Source of the DNA: Limnanthes douglasii subsp. nivea
Taxonomy: Eukaryota > Streptophyta > Magnoliopsida > Brassicales > Limnanthaceae
Reading direction: 5' to 3'
DNA: 64,000 nucleotides
NCBI GenBank assembly: GCA_036936605.1
Contig: JAUPFV010000002.1
Location: 266,670,770-266,734,769 of the forward strand
Position 1 is the stretch's first letter, and each line of letters opens with the position of its first letter. Positions 31,774 through 45,088 of this stretch are shown here, piece after piece. A program made the position numbers and the translations under genes. The notes beneath the pieces were generated by a model that did not search any database, was not told the DNA's origin, and saw only the letters and a list, made by a program, of their open reading frames with translations.

Positions 31774-33007
31774 ATGGATCCGAATGTACAAAATGCTCCA
31801 CCTCCGGAGGTGGAAGGAGTGAAAGAAAATAATGAGCACAAAACTGTGTTTGATGTCATTTACAATAGCAATGAAAAACAATTCATGCAAGAAGAGCGTG
31901 ATCAACTAATGGCTGGAATTGAGGCTTTAAGGGCCCGGAAACAAGCAGAAAATGAATTAAAGAAAAGTTCGGTTCGTCAGCGCTCCATCCTATTGATAAT
32001 CCTGGTGAAAATGATCAGTCCATAAAGACTCATCTCAATTCCAAGAAAATTCATTGATACAAACGAATGAAGATTTTCACGTCGGAGTTTTCTAGAAGTT
32101 CATCTAAGGATTCAGAACTTGAGGAGTCAGTCTCATCCAGTAGTAATGAAGGTCGTTTAAGAATAAAATAAGGCTGACCAAGAAGCATTCAAGAAAAAAG
32201 GATAGGCATGGTAGGTTCAAAAAGTATCAGAGAAAAATAAAGGGATCAACAGATCAGCATAATGACTGTTTGATGATTGATCCATTTGATTTCCAATCTG
32301 AAGCAAGTATTTTTGCTACTCCGCATGAGGATAGTGTGTTTAGTAATAGTCAAAATTGGAGGCAATCAACTTTTTCTTAAAAATAATTTCGAGACATCTT
32401 CCTAAAAGTTTTGATAGTTCTAAGATGTAAAAGTATGATGGAAGCAAAGAGCTAGAAAATCATCTTGAACAATTTAAAATCTCCATGATGAACTTTGATG
32501 ATGATGACAAGCTGTTATGAAGGCTTTCTCTCAAACCTTTAAGGGAAATGCCCTCAAATGGTATACTAGTCTCCCTCATGGATCTATAAAAAAATTGGTA
32601 TATTTTGCGTTGCGTTCCGGAGGCAATTTGTTGGAAGTAAGAAGCTTAAGGGTAATGGTGCCACAATTATCCATTGTGCCTAAAAACCGAACAAGTCATT
32701 GAAAGAATACATTAGTAGGTTTGTAAATATGAAAAATGGGTTGGCTGACTGCTTTGAACAAGTTGTGATTTCCTCTTTGGGGCAGGGCTTGAGTCCGGGT
32801 AATTTGGCTTATTCTGTGACCCGGAAGAAAGCTATGATCTTTCGAGGACTGTTGAATCAAGTCGGGAAACAGATTAATATTGAGGATTCAAAGAAATCTA
32901 GAGTTCTTCATCAGGTCAGATCCATGAATACATCACCAACACCTCAAACAACTACCTAGTCCGGTTATAGATCAAAGGCAACTAGGCAGGGGTCTCCTTG
33001 CCAGGTT
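31774..33007 (+). pseudogene. Gypsy-3 gag
   Basis: It starts MDPNVQNAPPPEVEGVKENN at 31774, with a coiled MQEERDQLMAGIEALRARKQ segment. The frame breaks near 32000. Capsid blocks follow at 32517-32702 (FSQTFKGNALKWYTSLPHGS) and 32699-32959 (KEYISRFVNMKNGLADCFEQV). The nucleocapsid region before the protease seems deleted, because the QVDVDSEYLDPDP segment follows after only about 50 bp. Several frameshifts are present. Confidence 0.8.
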
Positions 33008-33780
33008 GATGTGGATTCTGAGTACCTTGATCCGGATCCATGTCGAAATCAGGTAGAGGTGATAGTGGACAAGGCTACTACTGTTTCTGATCTGGTTAAA
33101 TATTTTAAGTCTTTAACCATATTTTGGGGAGATACTATAATTGTACCTTCAAACAGTTCAAGAAAAAGGCATGCCCACAGCTTGACTACTCAATTGGATG
33201 GGAGAATGTCCACACATCTATACCGAACTCCAGATCCTTTCATAGTTTTTTATGAGGATGACTTGAGAGATATTGCAAGACCTCATGAAGACGTCATGGT
33301 GATAGGGGAATCAATAGGAGGAAATGATGTACGTCGAATCCTGATTGACACAGGAAGTTCGGAAAATATATTATTTTTAAATACCTATAAACAGATGAGA
33401 AATCCTCGGGTATTCATCGTTCGAACAGAACTATTGTGGGATTCACTGGGAGCTCGACAGATGTGATTGGAGAATTCGAGAAGGAATTATTGCTGGGAAA
33501 ATGACCTTTTAAGAAAATGGTGAAGGTATTGTTTGTTGTGGTTAACTGCCCAACATATTACAATGTTATATTTGGGAGATATTGGCTTTCCAGGATGCAT
33601 GTTGTAGCCTCTATTGTCCATCAGTGCTTAAAGTATATTGTGGTTGTACGAGTGGGTGTTGTCCGAAGCAGTCAGAAGGTAGTTAGAGAATGTTATATAA
33701 CAGCTCTTGCCTCAAAGTCTTTGGTGGCAGTCAAAGTTAACAAAGAATAGCAGCTATTGGAGCCTTCCACCGATGAGAAT
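33008..33780 (+). pseudogene. Gypsy-3 protease
   Basis: SEYLDPDPCRNQVEVI leads to DDLRDIARPHEDVMV and the active site RRILIDTGSSENILFLN, with the catalytic DTG present. A frameshift occurs near 33410-33460. The second half is 33517-33750 (VKVLFVVVNCPTYYNVIFGR, then VRSSQKVVRECY). It would cleave Gag-Pol. Confidence 0.83.
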
Positions 33781-36700
33781 GAAATTGATGATTCGATAGA
33801 GGCTCCTAGTGTTATAATACCTATAGAAAAAATTGAAGTCCATTGCCTGGCCAAGGGAAAAAATGTTAAGATTGGTACTATGTTGCCATCAAGTTTGAAA
33901 CAAAGCTATTGACTTTCTTATCGGACAATTCACATACGTTTGCATGGTGCAATGATGATGTAACAGGAGTACCCGCTGAGGTAACTTGTCATAAGTTGTT
34001 AGTTCAAGCTGATGCTGGACCAGTTGTACAAAGAAGAAGGTCATTTTCCAAGGAAAAAGCAGATTTGATTGTGCAAGAAGTTGATTGGTTGACCAAAATG
34101 GGCCACATCAGAGAATCTCAGTACCCATTGTGGATCGTCAACCCTGTTTTGGTCATGAAAAAGAATGGCAAGTGGCGCATGTGTATTGACCTCACTGATC
34201 TTAATAAGGCATGTCCCAAAGATCCTTATCTCGTTCCTCGAATAGATCAGTTAGTAGACTCTACATCTGGGAACAAGCTAGTATCCTTCATGGATGCATT
34301 TTCGGGGTACAATCAGATACAAGTAGATCTGAATGATCAAGACCACACACCTTTTATTACAGACAAAGGACTTCATTGCTATAAAATGATGTCATTTGGA
34401 TTGAAAATTTTTGGGGCCACTTATCAAAGGTTAGTAAATAAAACCTTTGCTAGTGAAATCGACAGGAATATGGAGGTATACATAGATAACATGATAGTGA
34501 AGAGCCTTGAGGAAAATGCAAATATATCTAACCTTCGGGAATTCTTTGTATAACTTAGAAGCCATCAATTTAAAATTGAACCCGGAGAAATGTGTTTTTG
34601 GGGTCCAGTCCGTAAAGTTCTTGGGCTCTTTCATAAGTGAAAAAAGGCATTCATCCCGATCCGGATTAACTAAATACTCTGTTGGCTATGGATCCTAATC
34701 GAAGCACTAAAGAAGTTCAAAGACTAACCGGACATTTGGCTGCGTTAAATAGGTTCATTTCAAGATCATCTAACAAGTGTGCTCAATTTTTCCAAGTGTT
34801 AAGGAATGCCAAAGACTTTAATTGGTCTCCGTAATATGAACACGCCTTCCTTGAAATCAAGAAACATTTATCTTCACCTAAAACATTGTTCAAATCTATT
34901 CATGGGGAGAGACTTTATATATACTTAGCTATGTCGGAGTATGCAGTGAGTGTTATGTTAGTAAGAGAAGTGGATAGTTACCCCCGTCCAATATATTATA
35001 TAAGCAAAAGTAAATTGGAAGCAGAAGATAGATATTTGAAGTTAGAAAAGTTTGACTTGACATTGGTAATAGCAGCCAGGAAAATAAGATCGTACTTCCA
35101 AGCACATTCGATTATTTTCCGAACATCTTTTCTTTTGAAGAATGTTCTACAAAAAGATGATATATCAAGTAGAATTACCAAGTGATCAGTTGAGTTGGGT
35201 GATTATTATATTATTTTTTCTCCTCGAACTACAGTCAAGGCTCAAGATGTGGCTGAGTTCTTGCTAGAGTTTCATACTGAAAGGCTCTCTGAGCAAAGGC
35301 AAGCAAACCATTCTAAGAAAGAATGGGTAGTCTGAACAGACGGCGGATGTACTACATGAGATATGGGGCCGAAATTTGTTTAACTTCTCCTTGTGGTGAT
35401 ACCTTGTATCAAGCCATATGTTTTGGTTTCGCGACCTCTAATAATGAGTCAGAATATGAAGTAGCCATTGTCGGTCTAAGATTAACCCTTATATGTGGGG
35501 CTAAGAGATTCTGATTGACGAGTGACTCATAACCACTTATTCATCATGCTCAGGGACAGTCTGAAGCAAATATTAATAATATATTTTTTGATATCAAGAA
35601 AAGTTATTGCAAGGTTTAAAAGTATCTTATACGAATATGTCCCTAGATTGGAGAATATTGTGGCTGACTCTCTTGTGACTATAGTCTATTCTCAATCCTA
35701 CCCATGCATCATGATGCAAGAATACCCATCAATAGATTCAAGGCAAGAGAAAGGAAAAGGGGATGAATAAAGTATGAGCATATTTTTCATTCAACCCAAA
35801 TAATGAAGGTATAATATTTTTCAGTTTATTTCTGATGGATTTTTACCTTCGGATAAAGCCCCGACTAAGAAGATTAAGTATAAGGCTCGTGGGTTCCTAG
35901 TATTAAGATATGTCTTTATAAGAAATCTTTCAGCAGACCCCTCTTGCGTTGCTTAGGATTTGAAAAATCCCATAATTTTCGATCTAAACTAAACGATGGA
36001 GAAGGCTCTGCACATTGTGGCTATAAGGTCTTATACAAAAGAGTCTTGTTAGCAGGGTACTACTGGCCAACAATAATGGCAGATGCCAAAGATATAGTCA
36101 AGAGGTGTGATCTTTTCCAGAGATATGGGAATGAAATCCATGTGCTGGTAGTTACTATGAAGTCCATATCTGAACCCATACATTTTGATATATATGGGGC
36201 TTGGATCTGGTTGGATCTCTTCCCATAGCATCTGGAGAGTATCGAACAATAATAGCGGCAATTGACTATTTCTCTAAGTGGATAGAAGGAAGACCCTTAG
36301 TTGGAACCACTTGTAAGGTGATTCTAAAATTTATCTTATCTAATATATCTTGCAGATTTGAAGTTCCCAGAGAACCACTACAGACAATGGGCCACAATTT
36401 GATAATAAAGACATGGAGATGTTTTGCACTTTTAAAAGAATTCAACATTGTTTTTCTTCTCCTTTCCACCCTCAGGCTAATGTGAAAGTTGAAATCGCTA
36501 ATTGAACGATCTTGTCAAGGATAAAAAATAATCTGGAAGGTGCTGTAGGAAAATAGCCAAGTTATTTGCAAGAGGTATTGTGGGCTTACCGAACTACTCC
36601 CCGGACTGCTACACAAGAAACCCTTTTTGCCCTCGTTTATGGGATGGATGCAATCACACCCATAGAAGCTACTTTACCATCCTTCAGGATCCAAAACTAT

Positions 36701-37040
36701 TCCGAACAGGAAAATGATATGGGAGTTAGGAATCAATTGGATTTTATTGAAGAAAAAAAGGGCAAGGTATATTTAAGAACAACATACTATCAGGGTTTAA
36801 TGAGAAGCAGATTTGCATCCAAGGTTAAAAGAAGAGATATTCAGTTGGGAGATAAAGTCTTAAGAAATGTATTTTTGCATACTAAAGATAAACAATTTGG
36901 AAAGATGGGTTCCAACTGGGAAGGTCCTTATGTGGTATGTGAAAGAGTCGAGTCATGGACATATAGACTTCAAGACGATGAGAGAAGAGGTTTGAAGCAT
37001 CCATGGAATATTGAACATCGCAGGTACCTTCTCATATCTC
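33781..37040 (+). pseudogene. Gypsy-3 pol: RT, dual RNase H, integrase
   Basis: RT at 33909-34553 is open and nearly complete: FAWCNDDVTGVPAEV, NGKWRMCIDLTDLNKACPKD, SFMDAFSGYNQIQ, then the catalytic box as YIDNM instead of YIDDM. One catalytic Asp is therefore replaced by Asn. Thumb, connection and the first RNase H continue to 35185 with a frameshift near 34550 and stops. The second RNase H (35323-35770) is broken (NNESEYEVAIVGL; NIVADSLVTIVY). The integrase finger is at 35944-36170 (DGEGSAHCGYK, then a Phe at one Cys position in CDLFQ). The DDE core is at 36201-36550 with frameshifts, and the C-terminal part at 36566-37040 is open (GPYVVCERV). It is inactive. Confidence 0.86.
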
Positions 37041-37571
37041 AGTGTAAATATAAGGGGGGCATATGTTTTCCTACCCTGGTGGCGTGAGGAGGATTTAATG
37101 AGGTGTCCGGTTGTTTAAATCAATGGTATCTTATGCCTTCTTCAAAATCGTTGTGAGTAATATGAGGAGATCGGATAAATTGAATACTTATTAAACACCC
37201 CGGATCTCAAATGAAGTATCTTTGAGATGATCAGATTTACTAAACACTTAATTAGATTTATTAAACATTCTTGATTGGAGTTATTCAACACATTCATCTT
37301 TCAAAATGAAATGTTTTTGGAGTGATTAAATACTTATTATACAAGTCGGATATATTAAAAAAAACTTAAACATTAGCCATAAGAAGAAAAATGAGTTCGT
37401 GCAAAAGAAAGATTTGACATTATAACCTGACCGGAACAAATCTGATCCACAATCAATAAAATGCCTTAGCCATCCAAGGACTTTGGTTTATAAAACAGGG
37501 ATTGAAAAACATAACAAAAGGCCTTGGTCATCCAAGGACTTTAGTTCTGAACGCAAAATAACATTATAACC
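37041..37571. other. Gypsy-3 spacer between convergent genes
   Basis: This begins with a GGGGGGCATATG-type post-integrase segment. It contains two paired-stem motifs, CCTTAGCCATCCAAGGACTTT (37464 on) and CCTTGGTCATCCAAGGACTTT (37522-37542), just downstream of the antisense gene's stop. No coding sequence is seen. Confidence 0.7.
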
Positions 37572-38524
37572 TTAGGGCTTGTTCCCTTCTGTTTTTTCCT
37601 CACCTTCATCTTTTATGGGACTCTTAATTTCAGCACTTGAGCTTTCTTCAGTTCCTTCATCGGAATCATCTCCACTTGAATAACCATGTTTATCATCATC
37701 CACCATGGTATGGAAAGGTATCTCCTCGTATGGTACATATCTCCACAAACGACCAAGAGTCCTCTTTGGAAAGGTTTCATGGAATAGCAAAACCATATCG
37801 ATTTGACCCCCTCGTCTTTTTTCCCAGAGAATCCACCACCCCAGCAGCATACTTCTTTATGGTTGCAGCTATCTCTTGAGCCTTGATATCCTTTAGATAT
37901 TTGTTCTCTTCCTTTTTCCCGGAGAGAGCTTAGTCTAGCTTTTTTTTTCTCTTCGGTTAAAGCAACAATGATGTTAGTGTTGGTGGTTTGTTTCTCCTTC
38001 AAGGATTTGATTTCATTGAAAGAATTGGTTTCCAAGTTGGAGTATTTGGTTTGAATCTCATCTTGAGCACTCTTGGACTGACGCAGTTCGGTAGCCAAAT
38101 CCTCATTCTCTTTATTTAAAGCCTCAATCATTTTCAGAGCAGTGGCGAGATCGATAGTCAAATATGGTTTAATGTGGTAATAGTACCAATTTTTCAGCTT
38201 GCTCCATGACCTGCCTCTCCAAATCCATTATTGGCCTGATAAAGCCTAACTGCATGGCCTAAGGTGTCATGTTCGTTTGACACCTCAAAAGATTCGCCAT
38301 TATAAGTGACGGAGTTAGGAATAGTGGGCTGATGGAAGGATCCAAAATCATCCTTGTCTAGGTCACTGAAGTACATGTTGCAAACTTATCAAGGTTAACA
38401 TCTCCTTTAATAGATGGCTGGTTAACCGTAGGAAACCTTGGAGAAAGAAGGTCAGCAGGTGCATCTACCTGTGGCGAAGCATCATGTGGTAGGGTACTAT
38501 TATCAACCGGAGGCCGGAGAATTA
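37572..38524 (-). pseudogene. Gypsy-3 antisense gene, 3' part
   Basis: This C-terminal portion of the antisense protein resumes right after the Gypsy-4 insertion with VILRPPVDNSTL. It continues through SVTYNGESFEVSNEHDTLGHA, coiled-coil sequence (37613-38161) and the conserved end MVLLFHETFPKRTLGRLWRYV (37850 downward). An acidic tail then stops at 37572. Frameshifts occur near 37850, 38170 and 38390. Confidence 0.8.
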
Positions 38525-38529
38525 CCTCT

Positions 38530-38906
38530 TGGTGTGGTCTATTTCTACCTGAGGGTAATTTAGTAAAGTGTTTAAAAGATGTTTTGGGTATTTTGTGGTG
38601 TTTTGAGTCTAGTGTGGAGAGTGGAGAGATAATTAAGCTATTTACTAGTAATAAATTTTCATTACCCTCATTAACGAAAGTAGTTGGGCTATTTATACTT
38701 AATTACTGACCATGGGCTTATTGGGTTGGGTCGTGAAGTCGAGTCGAGTTTAAGTACCCATTAGTAATATAGTTTAAGGTGATTAGCAACTAGCTTTGAC
38801 AATACTTAATACATTTGTCATGTTCGAAATTTCATTGTGGTGGTTTAGTCCGAATTGCCCTTCGGATTTAGTCAAGGCACGGTGACTTAAATATTCGAAC
38901 TCATCA
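38530..38906 (-). repeat. Gypsy-4 3' LTR
   Basis: This 377-bp LTR on the minus strand starts TGATGAGTTCGAATATTT and ends GACCACACCA. Its termini resemble those of the Gypsy-1 LTR (TGATGAGTCCGAAT...CCACACCA), indicating close relationship. Confidence 0.92.
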
Positions 38907-39309
38907 GTAGCCCTTTTAGATCTTGCAAAGGATCTTTGGAAGAGCTAAAACTCAAAAAACCAATACCAACATTTTCTGATTTGTTTGTGTCGTTCGAACT
39001 GCAAAAGTTTTTCTTTAAGAGTGACAATGTTCGTGTTTTGGTGGAACTAATTTCTCATCTCAAGATTCTAAGAGTTTTTCTTGAATCGTGGGGCACGTGT
39101 CAGGATTTAGTTCGACCTCCCAACCGTTTTTCTTCTAGATTCTCGCACCCACTATCCTAGAAAGTTACATAGGCCTTAATTTTCACACCTTGCAACTTCT
39201 AATCATTGCTAAAAATCGATCCACCTTCTCCTAGGTAACTGCTATTTTTCACTGTTACATATTAACTTTTCTACTGTTTCATTGTCTTCAAAAATCATAA
39301 GAATTCTTG

Positions 39310-39328
39310 GAGAGAGAGAGAGAGAGAG
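39310..39328. repeat. (GA)n microsatellite
   Basis: This is a short GA run about 40 bp upstream of the Gypsy-4 antisense gene's ATG, in its expected 5' leader. Confidence 0.85.
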
Positions 39329-39363
39329 CTCAGTTAACCTTCAACTTTGTTCTTGAATCATAT

Positions 39364-42219
39364 ATGTTCATAGCTAGAAATGCCTTAGTAAAATGGGGTT
39401 GGTTGAACTTATCTGAGTTAGAGAAAGCACAGAAAGTAGCAAGGGACAAAATCATTGCTGCTAGTCTTTCAGCTTCACCAAGTGAAAAAAGTAATCAGCC
39501 ACAACTGAATACTGATCAGGGGTCATCTTCTTCAAAAAAACCCTAAGGTTAGAAAACTTCCATTTATAGCAAATATTTCACCTCCCCCATCTGGGTCCTC
39601 AGTCTAGGAGTTCCAAAATCCTTTACCCAAAGAAAAAGCCATTTCTAGTGTAAGAAAGCCTTCACCTTTCATTGCGATGGGATCAGACACAGAAAAGTCT
39701 CAAGATAAATTAATTCCTCGTCGGGTCACGCATCAGTGTAAATCAAAATCCACTCCCACATCTTCAAATCCCTCCATTTTGGGGGAAATAAAGTCTGTAC
39801 CACAAGTTAAACCATCCGGGCAGCAGCCCCTAACAGAAACCAGATTATCTGAATCGTCATCTGCACAACCTAAAGAACAACCATTTGTAAAGTCATCCGA
39901 ACAACCATCTTCAAAGCCATCAGAGCAGCCTTCTTCAAAGCCATCCGAACAGCCTTCCACGATGATGGAAGAAAATATGAAAGGCAACATAGAAAAATCC
40001 CCTTTTGAGTCTGAGGCGTCCGGTCAAACAGGAGATATACCTTCAGACCGGAAAGGCAAGACCAAGGTGGGTATGTCCTATCTGGATGCTCTTCCGGAGA
40101 GTTTGGAGGGAAAAGTGGGTCCATGCTTCAAGAAGGTCAGTGTAAAATACCTGCTGGCCCTTCAAAATATTGCCTATGTGTATACCCACACAGTTGAGTT
40201 AGGTCGGATCCGCACTAAGTGGGGGATCCTAGAGTCTGTAAAAGTAAGGATTCTGATCACCCCATTTATAGAGCTACTATCTTTCTTAAGCCCGGAGACC
40301 CCAATGGATTGTAAGCTGAATGAAGTGGTGGTTTACACCAAAGTGTTGAACTGGGGACTCTGATTCCCTTTAGACCCGGAGATAGTCAGTTACTTCCATC
40401 TGATTAAGTTGTGCCCCAACCAACTGAGCCCTAATGCTTGGTATACCCTTCTGGCCTACATCATGGCGTCCAGGTTGTCCAAGATCCCACTACCGATGTA
40501 ACATTTTGTTGTGTGTCAAAATTGTGTAAGAGCCATCACATTCCCTTCTATCATTACAACATAGGGAACGATTATAAGGTAGTGGATGATCTCTTAGAGT
40601 CCGAAAAAACCCTGGAGGACGCAGTTCCTATTTATTAGTGGGGCTTGGGAAAATGGCAAGAAGAACAAGGTTGACTTAAACCCAAACTTGTTGACCAGTC
40701 GCTGGAAGAGCACTAATGAGTTCCAAAGGAGTTCTCGGATTACTTGGAGGCAAGACATGATACTTGTGCCAAGTTAAACGCTTGGGCTTCAGAGAATTGG
40801 GGCAATGCTTTTCACAATTGCTTCAAATCGGGTAACTTCGTGAGGTCTCACTTATGGAACACCACTGGTAGAAGAGATCTCACCTTGGAAGAGTTGACTA
40901 ACCCTTCCCATGCAGATGTTATCCTAAGTAGGACAGAAGCAAAATATGCCAAGTTATACCTGTCTTCTAGAGCCAAAGCCCCCGGTAAAATGAAGAACAA
41001 GAACAAGAAGAAGAAAAAGAAGAAGACGAAGAAAGACACAACAGAACTAGCTCAAACGGATACTGAAGGAACTGGTTCGAAGAATCCGGGAGGTGTTAAT
41101 GATGCTTTATTGAAAGTAGTGGAAGCGACGGTAAAGGAATCTGGTGGGTCAAACAACCCACCGAAGCCTCTGAAGAAGGACAAAAAGCGTAAAGCCAACA
41201 GTGATGAGAAAGCTGTTAAGAAAAAGAAAGTCACTCTGGGAGCGGAGATAATCCTTCGTCCTCCTGAATTCCTCCCCCCAGCTCATACTGATCCTACTTT
41301 GCAGGAGGAAATTCCAACTGAATTTCATTCCGGAGAGGTTGCAGGTGATGGTAATGATGAGGTAGATCTTTAGGCCCTTCAAAACATCAACATATATTTC
41401 AACGACTTAGAGAAAGATGACTTTGTGGGGCATTATCGTCCTCTCAGCTCCTCCAATGTGGTCACTCATAATGGGAATGCCTATGAAATATACGGGGATC
41501 AAGACATTCTAAGCTGTGCCCTCACAAGCTATATCCGACCAGTGCTTGATCTGGAGAGACATGTAAAGACATAAACAGGTACCATCAATTCTCTAACCAC
41601 AGACAAGCAAAAATTGTCGAATGTTCTTCTCATTGCTCAGCAAAGCATAGAGTTATTGAAGAAGAAGAAAGAAGATTTAACTGCCAAACTACTCAAATCA
41701 GAAGCGGCCAGTAAGGAACTTCAAACCAAATACTCCAACCTGGAGACTTCATCTTCAAAAGACCTCACAACTTTGAAGTAGCAATTGAAAACCAAGGATG
41801 GTACTATCCAGACTGTGTCCGATGAGAAGGCTAAGTTGGATAATACTGTTGAAGATAAGATCAAATAGAAAGAGGCATTGGAACGCCAAAAAACTCAAGC
41901 CATAGCTGCAGGCATTGAAAAGTATGCTAATGGGGTAGTGGATTCTCTAGAGAAGAGAGATGATGGGATCAAGTCCGATATGGTCTTGTTGTTCCATGAG
42001 ACCTTTCCTAAGCGGACCCTTGGTCTCCTATGGAAATATGTAAACTATGATGACATCCTATTCCACACCTTAGTAGATGGTTACAAGCGCAACTACTCTA
42101 GTGGAATAGACTCTACTACTGATAATGATGATGAAGGAACGCATGAGAGTTCAAGTGCTGAACTCAAAAGTCCCAAAAAAGATGGTGGTGAAGAAAAATC
42201 CGAAGGGAACAAGCCCTAA
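39364..42219 (+). pseudogene. Gypsy-4 antisense gene ('transposase (putative) gypsy type')
   Basis: It starts at ATG 39364 (MFIARNALVKWGWLNLSELEKAQK). A homopolymer frameshift near 39535 and a stop near 39610 precede the FIAMGSDTEKSQDK frame at 39677. The conserved domain follows (VGPCFKKVSVKYLLALQNIAY; TPMDCKLNEVVVYTKVLNWG), with an extra segment FIELLSFLS and a stop at 40361. Exon-2-type sequence reads at 40744-41373 (LNAWASENWGNAFH; KNKNKKKKKKTKKD), then a coiled coil with stops. It ends with MVLLFHETFPKRTLGLLWKYV. The 79-bp intron is absent; TAATGAGTTCC near 40709-40719 may be the remnant of its 3' end. Confidence 0.82.
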
Positions 42220-42680
42220 GGTTTTATTATGTACTTTTTCGTTTTGAAACACTAAAGTCCTTGGATGGCCAAGACATTTTTTGTACTATTGATTGGCTTG
42301 AGTCCGGTCATGTTTTAATTATCACACTTCCCTTTTGTTTAATATGTAGTTTAAATCTTCTATGGCCAATGTTGAAATAGCCTCTAATATTTTAGAAATG
42401 TTGAACAAAAGTATCAAACATCGCCGATCACATGCATTTAAAATTGTGATTAAGTGTTAAGCATATCCGATCAACTCAAGAAAACTTGAGAGCCGGGGTG
42501 TTGAATAAGCAATTAACATCCGATTTGAAACAAAATCACACCAGATTTTTGAATAAGGCATCATATATTATTAAAAAACCCGGACACCTCATTAAAACCT
42601 CCTCCCACCACCAGGGTAGGAAAGAGTATGCCCCCTAATATTTACATTGGTATTTAACAAGTAAATATTTACAAAGAGTT
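42220..42680. other. Gypsy-4 spacer between convergent genes
   Basis: This contains one inverse copy of the paired-stem motif (AAAGTCCTTGGATGGCCAAG, 42254-42273). It also holds the post-integrase segment near 42580-42640. No coding sequence is seen. Confidence 0.7.
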
Positions 42681-42689
42681 ATATTCTAA

Positions 42690-45088
42690 ATAAGGTCCTT
42701 CCTATTTCAAAGACAGTTTACCGAACTGCTTCTCCTTGGTATGTAAAAATAATTTTCTTATAACTTTGTCTCCTATTTGAAAATAAATTCTTTGAACTTT
42801 GGAAGAAAATCTGCTCCTCATCAAGCCTTGGTAGTGCGGTGTTCTCAGATGTGCTTTAACCTTTTTTCTTCTATCAAGTCAAACGGTTTCCTAACTGCTA
42901 CATTATTAGCATGTTTGGAATAGTTTTGGACTCTGTGTGATGGTAAATTAGCCTCTATGGGAGTAATCGCATTCATCTCATATACCAAAGCGAAAGGAGA
43001 CTCTTGTGTGGCAGCCCGGGGAGTAGTTCGATACGCCCACAACACTTCTTGTAAATAACTTGGCCATTTTCCTGCAGCTCCATTCAAATTCTTCTTTAAT
43101 CTGGACAATATGGTCTTATTTTCAACCTCAACCTGGCCATTTTCTTGAGGGTGGAAAGGAGAGGAAAAACAATGTTGAATTCCTCTAGATGTACAGAAGG
43201 CTTCCATGTCTTTATTATCAAACTGTCTCTCATTGTCTGTAGTAATCTTCTGAGGAACCCCAAGCCTACAACATATATTGGATAAGATAAATTTAATAAC
43301 ATCCTTCGAAGTGGTTCCAGCCAAAGGAGCTGCCTCTATCCACTTAGAGAAATAATCAATAGCAACTATAATAGTTCTACAGCCACCGGATGCCATAGGA
43401 AGAGGCCCAACTAGATCCATACCTCAGCTGGAAAAGGGCATTGGCTCAGATATAGACTCCATAGGTACTGCTGGCACATGAATTTCATTCCCATAGTTTT
43501 ACAAGGATCGCATTTTTCACCATTTCTTCAGCATCTGCCATTATGGTTGGCCAGTAGTATCCTGCTAACAAAACTCTTTGGGACAAATCCTTATAGCCAC
43601 AGTGTGCTGATCCTTCCCCATCATGTAGTTCAGATAATACAAGCTGGGATTCTTCAAACCCTAAACAGCGGAGGAGAGGCCTACTAAAAGACTTTTTGTA
43701 GAGAAATTCTCTAAGCATCAAGAAACCGCGAGCCTTGTACTTAATCTTTTTTGTCACAGCTTTATCTGGAGGTAGTATTCCATCATAGATGTATTGAAGA
43801 AGAGAATATCTCTAATCTTTAGGTTGAATAACAAGTATGTTCATATTTTCTTCATCTTATTTCTTCTGATCTGTCTGTATAGATGGATATTTTTGTACAA
43901 GAATCCATGGGTAGGATTCAGAATAGGCTATAGTTTCCAAGGAGTCTGCTAAAGTATTTTCCGATCTGGGAATGTGCTCATAGAAAATATTTTAAAGTTT
44001 GTTGCCACTTCTTTCAATAGAAGCAAATATTTAACCAAATATTTTTTCTTGGCTTCAGACCGCCCTTGAGCATGGTGGATGAATAATTGAGAATCACTCA
44101 TTAGTCGGACTCTCTTAGCCCCACGTAGAAGAGTTAGCTTAAGTCCAGTTATGGTTGCTTCATATTCAGACTTATTGTTAGAAGCTTTGAATCCAAAGCA
44201 TATAACTTTATACATTCTATCACCATATGGGGAAGTTAGGAAAATACCAGCTCCATAACTCATAGTACTTGATCCACCATCAGTTCGAACTACTCATTCC
44301 TTTATAGAACAGTTTCCTAATTCATGTTCAGATGATCTATCAGCATGAAACTCTACCAATAAGTCAACTACTGATTGAGTTTTAATTGATGTTTGACGGG
44401 AAAAGTCAATATCGTAATCACCCAATTCCACTGACCACTTGGTCATTCTGCTTGATACATCAGCTTTCTGAAGAACATTCTTCAAAGGGAAAGATGTTCG
44501 GACAACAATCGAATGAACTTCGAAGTAGAGTCTCATTTTTCTTGCTGCAATTACTAAGGCCAATGCCAATTTTTCCAACCTCAAGTATCTTCTTTCATCT
44601 TCCAATAGACTTTTAATGATATAATACACCGGACGAGGGTAATTGTCCACCTCCCTTACTAACACGGCACTTATAGAATATTCTGATACAGTTAGATACA
44701 CATAAAGCTTTTCTCCCCGAAGAGGTTTGAAAAGAGTTTTGGGTGATGATAAATGTTTCTTTATTTCAATAAAATCCTGGTCATATTGTGGAGACCAATT
44801 AAAATCTTTAGCATTTCTCAACACTTGGAAGAATAGAGCGCACTTGTCTGATGATCTTGAGATAAACCTATTCAATGCATCCAACCTTCCTGTGAGCCTC
44901 TGAACTTCTTTAACATTCTGAGTAGGGTCCATTGCTAGCAAGGCATTAAGCTGATTTGTATTAGGATGGATTCCCTTTTCACTTATTATGTAGCCTAAGA
45001 ATTTTCCATATCGGACCCCAAATACACACTTCCCAGGGTTCAACTTTAAATTCACAACTTCTAAACTGGAAAATGTCTCTTAAAGATC

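Noticed and set aside
37041..37571. Small host gene between Gypsy-3 pol and antisense gene
   Set aside because: The spacer is shared with the other elements and has no conserved frame.
39733..40124. Minus-strand Cys/Asp-rich frames near 39.7-40.1 kb
   Set aside because: They are reverse readings of the Pro/Ser-rich repeats in the Gypsy-4 antisense protein.
40848..41039. Phe-rich 'membrane' peptide on the minus strand
   Set aside because: It is the complement of a Lys-rich (AAG) run in the antisense gene, giving an artificial Phe repeat.
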